The translations under genes and the position numbers were made by a program. From Desulfomonile tiedjei (lineage in GTDB: Bacteria; Desulfobacterota; Desulfomonilia; Desulfomonilales; Desulfomonilaceae), in contig JACRDG010000070.1 in the NCBI GenBank assembly GCA_016218715.1, positions 1 to 64,000 of the forward strand: a stretch of 64,000 bases of DNA, given 5' to 3'. How positions within the stretch are numbered: position 1 is the first letter of the stretch; the number at the start of each line of letters is the position of its first letter. Shown piece after piece: positions 62,357-64,000 of the stretch. The notes under the pieces are model-generated. The model ran no database searches, had not been told where the DNA came from, and saw only the letters and a program-made list of their open reading frames with translations.

Positions 62357-62623
62357 ATGGCAATATGGGATTACAGACCCAAAGCTGACGTGTGGACAGG
62401 AGTCGCAATAGGAGTCGGACTCCTGGTAGCTCCAGTGGTGATTCCCATGATCGCCGCCGTGGCGCGACCCGTACTGAAGGCTGCGATTAAGGGCGGCCTC
62501 ATGGTCTATGAAAAGGGGAGAGAAATGGTGGCTGAGGTCGTTGAGGAAGTTGAGGATCTGGCCGCGGAGGCAAAAACGGAGGTGCACGCGGAACTGGCTG
62601 CATCACGGGAAGAAGGAGCCTGA
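62357..62623 (+). CDS. DUF5132-like small membrane protein
   Basis: An 88-residue protein from the ATG at 62357 (GAAAGGGGG upstream). One hydrophobic segment (VWTGVAIGVGLLVAPVVIPM) precedes an acidic amphipathic helix (YEKGREMVAEVVEEVEDLAA). This matches the small DUF5132-type proteins often found beside HMA-like and P-type ATPase genes, which is the context here. The role is unknown; an accessory subunit of the pump is a reasonable guess. Confidence 0.7.
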   Translation: MAIWDYRPKADVWTGVAIGVGLLVAPVVIPMIAAVARPVLKAAIKGGLMVYEKGREMVAEVVEEVEDLAAEAKTEVHAELAASREEGA

Positions 62624-62651
62624 TCCACCGGGAGATGCAAAGGGAGGCTCA

Positions 62652-63167
62652 ATGATTCCCGAGGCTCATGTTTCACATCAGATGTCCGGTAGGCTGAGAA
62701 TTAAAATCCCTTCCAAAAAGGGAGACTCTTCCTATTTTGCGGCCTTGCCGGAGCGACTCTCAGGCTGTACCGGTATCGGAGAGATCGCTGTGAATCCGCA
62801 GACCGGCAGCGCCCTGATCTTGTATGAATGCGAGACAAGTGCAATTGCGCGGTATGCACGGGACAACGATTTATTCGTACTCCGGCGCTCCACTCCGGCC
62901 CGTAAGACCCTCTTTGACCACGTGGCCGACACGTTTGGAGCGTACAATGCAAAACTGAGGCAGATGACTGACGGACAGGTAGACCTTCCCACTTTGGTCT
63001 TTTCCAGCTTGCTTGTTTCAGGAATTTACCAACTGGCTCGGGGCAATTTTGTCATGCCTGCCTGGTACACGGCATTCTATTACGCTTTGGGAGTCTTCAC
63101 CCGAGCACAAGCGGAAGAGTGGGACGAAGGGGAAGACGTGCTAGAGGGGGCGGATGACGGGGATTGA
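62652..63167 (+). CDS. HMA-like domain protein with membrane segment
   Basis: A 171-residue protein from the ATG at 62652 (AGGGAGG upstream). The first ~75 residues have the ferredoxin-like HMA pattern (HQMSGRLRIKIPSKKGD, CTGIGEIAVNPQTGSALILY) without the CxxC metal motif. A central hydrophobic stretch (TLVFSSLLVSGIYQLA, YTAFYYALGVFTRA) and an acidic tail follow. It lies 28 bp after the DUF5132 gene and 130 bp before the ATPase gene. It probably regulates or docks to the ATPase. Confidence 0.75.
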   Translation: MIPEAHVSHQMSGRLRIKIPSKKGDSSYFAALPERLSGCTGIGEIAVNPQTGSALILYECETSAIARYARDNDLFVLRRSTPARKTLFDHVADTFGAYNAKLRQMTDGQVDLPTLVFSSLLVSGIYQLARGNFVMPAWYTAFYYALGVFTRAQAEEWDEGEDVLEGADDGD

Positions 63168-63297
63168 CGATTGTTTGGTATGACTTCTGGGTGTGTTTTG
63201 TAAGCGTGTCACAGAGATAGTGTCTTAAGGGTCAGAGTTGCGCGGCGGGGCCGAAGGGGTATTCGCGTCTGAAGGGCGGTGGCCGGAGGCGGTTGAA

Positions 63298-64000
63298 TTG
63301 ATTAGAGAAATCCATAACGGTGTACGAGGCAGGGTACGATTCAAAGTCGCTGGCCTCTATCGCTCTTCCGAACTCAAAGCGCGTCTTGAAATGCTTGCAT
63401 CGGAAGACCTTGACGTAACCCAGGTCACGGCGAACGTTTTGACGGGTAATGTGCTCGTGCTCTTCAATCCCGATTGTAATCCGCGCAAAATAGCTGTGCT
63501 CGTCGAGCACATAGCCACGACCTATGCGAGAGGTCGTACGCCGGGGGCCAAAAAGGTTTTGACGCCCGGTGATGCGGGGAATAACCAGGCTGCGGCAATC
63601 AACGTGGCGCCTGTTCGTCCGGGCAGGCTCCTTCGCCTGCCAAGGGGTCTGACCGAGTTGGGAAGCCCGACCGCCGAGCACTGGCACCTCATGGACAAGA
63701 AATTCGTGCTCGCGTCGCTCGATTCTTCGCTCGAGAACGGACTCTCGACGGAGGCCGCGCAGAAGAACCGCAAGAAATATGGTCTCAACATTGTCCCTGA
63801 GCCTTCCCCGCGCTCGAAGCTCGGCATGTTGATCGACCAGTTCAGGTCGCTCCCGGTAGTTCTCTTGTCCGTTGCGGCGGCCCTCTCTGTCGCAACAGGG
63901 GGTGCTGCGGACGCGATGGTCATTATGGCCGTGGTGGGCATCAACGCGGTCATCGGTTTTGTGACGGAAAGTCAGGCGGAGAGGACAATAAATTCGCTGA
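63298..64000 (+). CDS. P-type cation ATPase, N-terminal part (runs off window)
   Basis: The frame is open from 63229 to the window end. A TTG at 63298, preceded by CGGAGG at suitable spacing, is the best start; ATG 63391 would cut into the first domain. It has an N-terminal HMA-like domain (RGRVRFKVAGLYRSSELKAR, residues ~8-75) without CxxC, a linker, then the cation-ATPase N-terminal signature (LSTEAAQKNRKKYGLNIVPE) and the first membrane helices (LPVVLLSVAAALSVATGG, MVIMAVVGINAVIGFV). Ion specificity and the catalytic DKTGT lie outside the window. Confidence 0.85.
   Translation, partial: MIREIHNGVRGRVRFKVAGLYRSSELKARLEMLASEDLDVTQVTANVLTGNVLVLFNPDCNPRKIAVLVEHIATTYARGRTPGAKKVLTPGDAGNNQAAAINVAPVRPGRLLRLPRGLTELGSPTAEHWHLMDKKFVLASLDSSLENGLSTEAAQKNRKKYGLNIVPEPSPRSKLGMLIDQFRSLPVVLLSVAAALSVATGGAADAMVIMAVVGINAVIGFVTESQAERTINSL

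Overview
The window is a chromosomal piece of a GC-rich bacterium, most likely a sulfate-reducing or syntrophic Desulfobacterota (deltaproteobacterium) of the Desulfomonile/Syntrophobacter kind. This is inferred from gene content: a TunR-type tungsten regulator with a dead integrase fold, a 4-hydroxybutyryl-CoA dehydratase, a branched-chain-type ABC importer in an acyl-CoA operon, a SynChlorMet-type (ScmC-like) protein, DUF4388 (PATAN) and HD-GYP signalling proteins, and a very high density of multi-PAS hybrid histidine kinases. No rRNA, tRNA, CRISPR array, prophage or intact insertion sequence was recognised.

Layout. 1-425: end of a TPR protein with almost identical 120-bp repeats. 426-1856: gene-poor DNA with a palindromic repeat cluster. 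1857-4225: a PAS-only sensor followed by a receiver/HD-GYP c-di-GMP phosphodiesterase. 4411-17000: a long, mostly minus-strand catabolic region. Read in the direction of transcription it holds an XRE-cupin regulator, a small CGGC cysteine protein, 4-hydroxybutyryl-CoA dehydratase, an acyl-CoA ligase, an SDR dehydrogenase, a Tat-exported solute-binding protein, LivHMGF and a universal stress protein, then a crotonase and a zinc-ribbon/wHTH protein. This looks like uptake, CoA activation and degradation of a carboxylic acid. 17371-27010: pyruvate kinase, glycogen phosphorylase, a chemoreceptor, a secreted unknown and a tandem UspA, with intergenic MITE-like repeats. 27336-37594: four large hybrid kinases. 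37873-39936: a GH15 glucoamylase-type enzyme. 40570-41905: a cysteine-periodic candidate RiPP precursor with an HPr-kinase-like ScmC-type protein. 42489-48524: a giant LEPR-XLL/DUF4347 protein with two predicted seven-bladed FG-GAP propellers. 48840-55153: secreted MsrAB, a TauE/SafE permease, TunR, and an ATP/ADP-translocase-like protein fused to HEAT repeats and a cNMP-binding domain. 55387-59947: a multi-PAS hybrid kinase, an Rcp1-type response regulator and a 5'-deleted kinase remnant. 60126-64000: a PilZ-like/ribbon-helix-helix protein, a DinB protein, a small protein, and the start of a DUF5132 / HMA-like / P-type ATPase operon that runs off the window.

The most interesting parts are the orphan SynChlorMet-like RiPP pair (40570-41905), the dehydratase operon with its uncharacterised CGGC protein (16030-16320), the catalytically dead integrase-type regulator (51212), the PilZ-like/RHH fusion (60126), and a family of short inverted-repeat elements (about 4255, 19009 and 24957) sharing an ATTTCRYAAATAC terminal motif. 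All functions come from reading motifs by eye; no database search was run.
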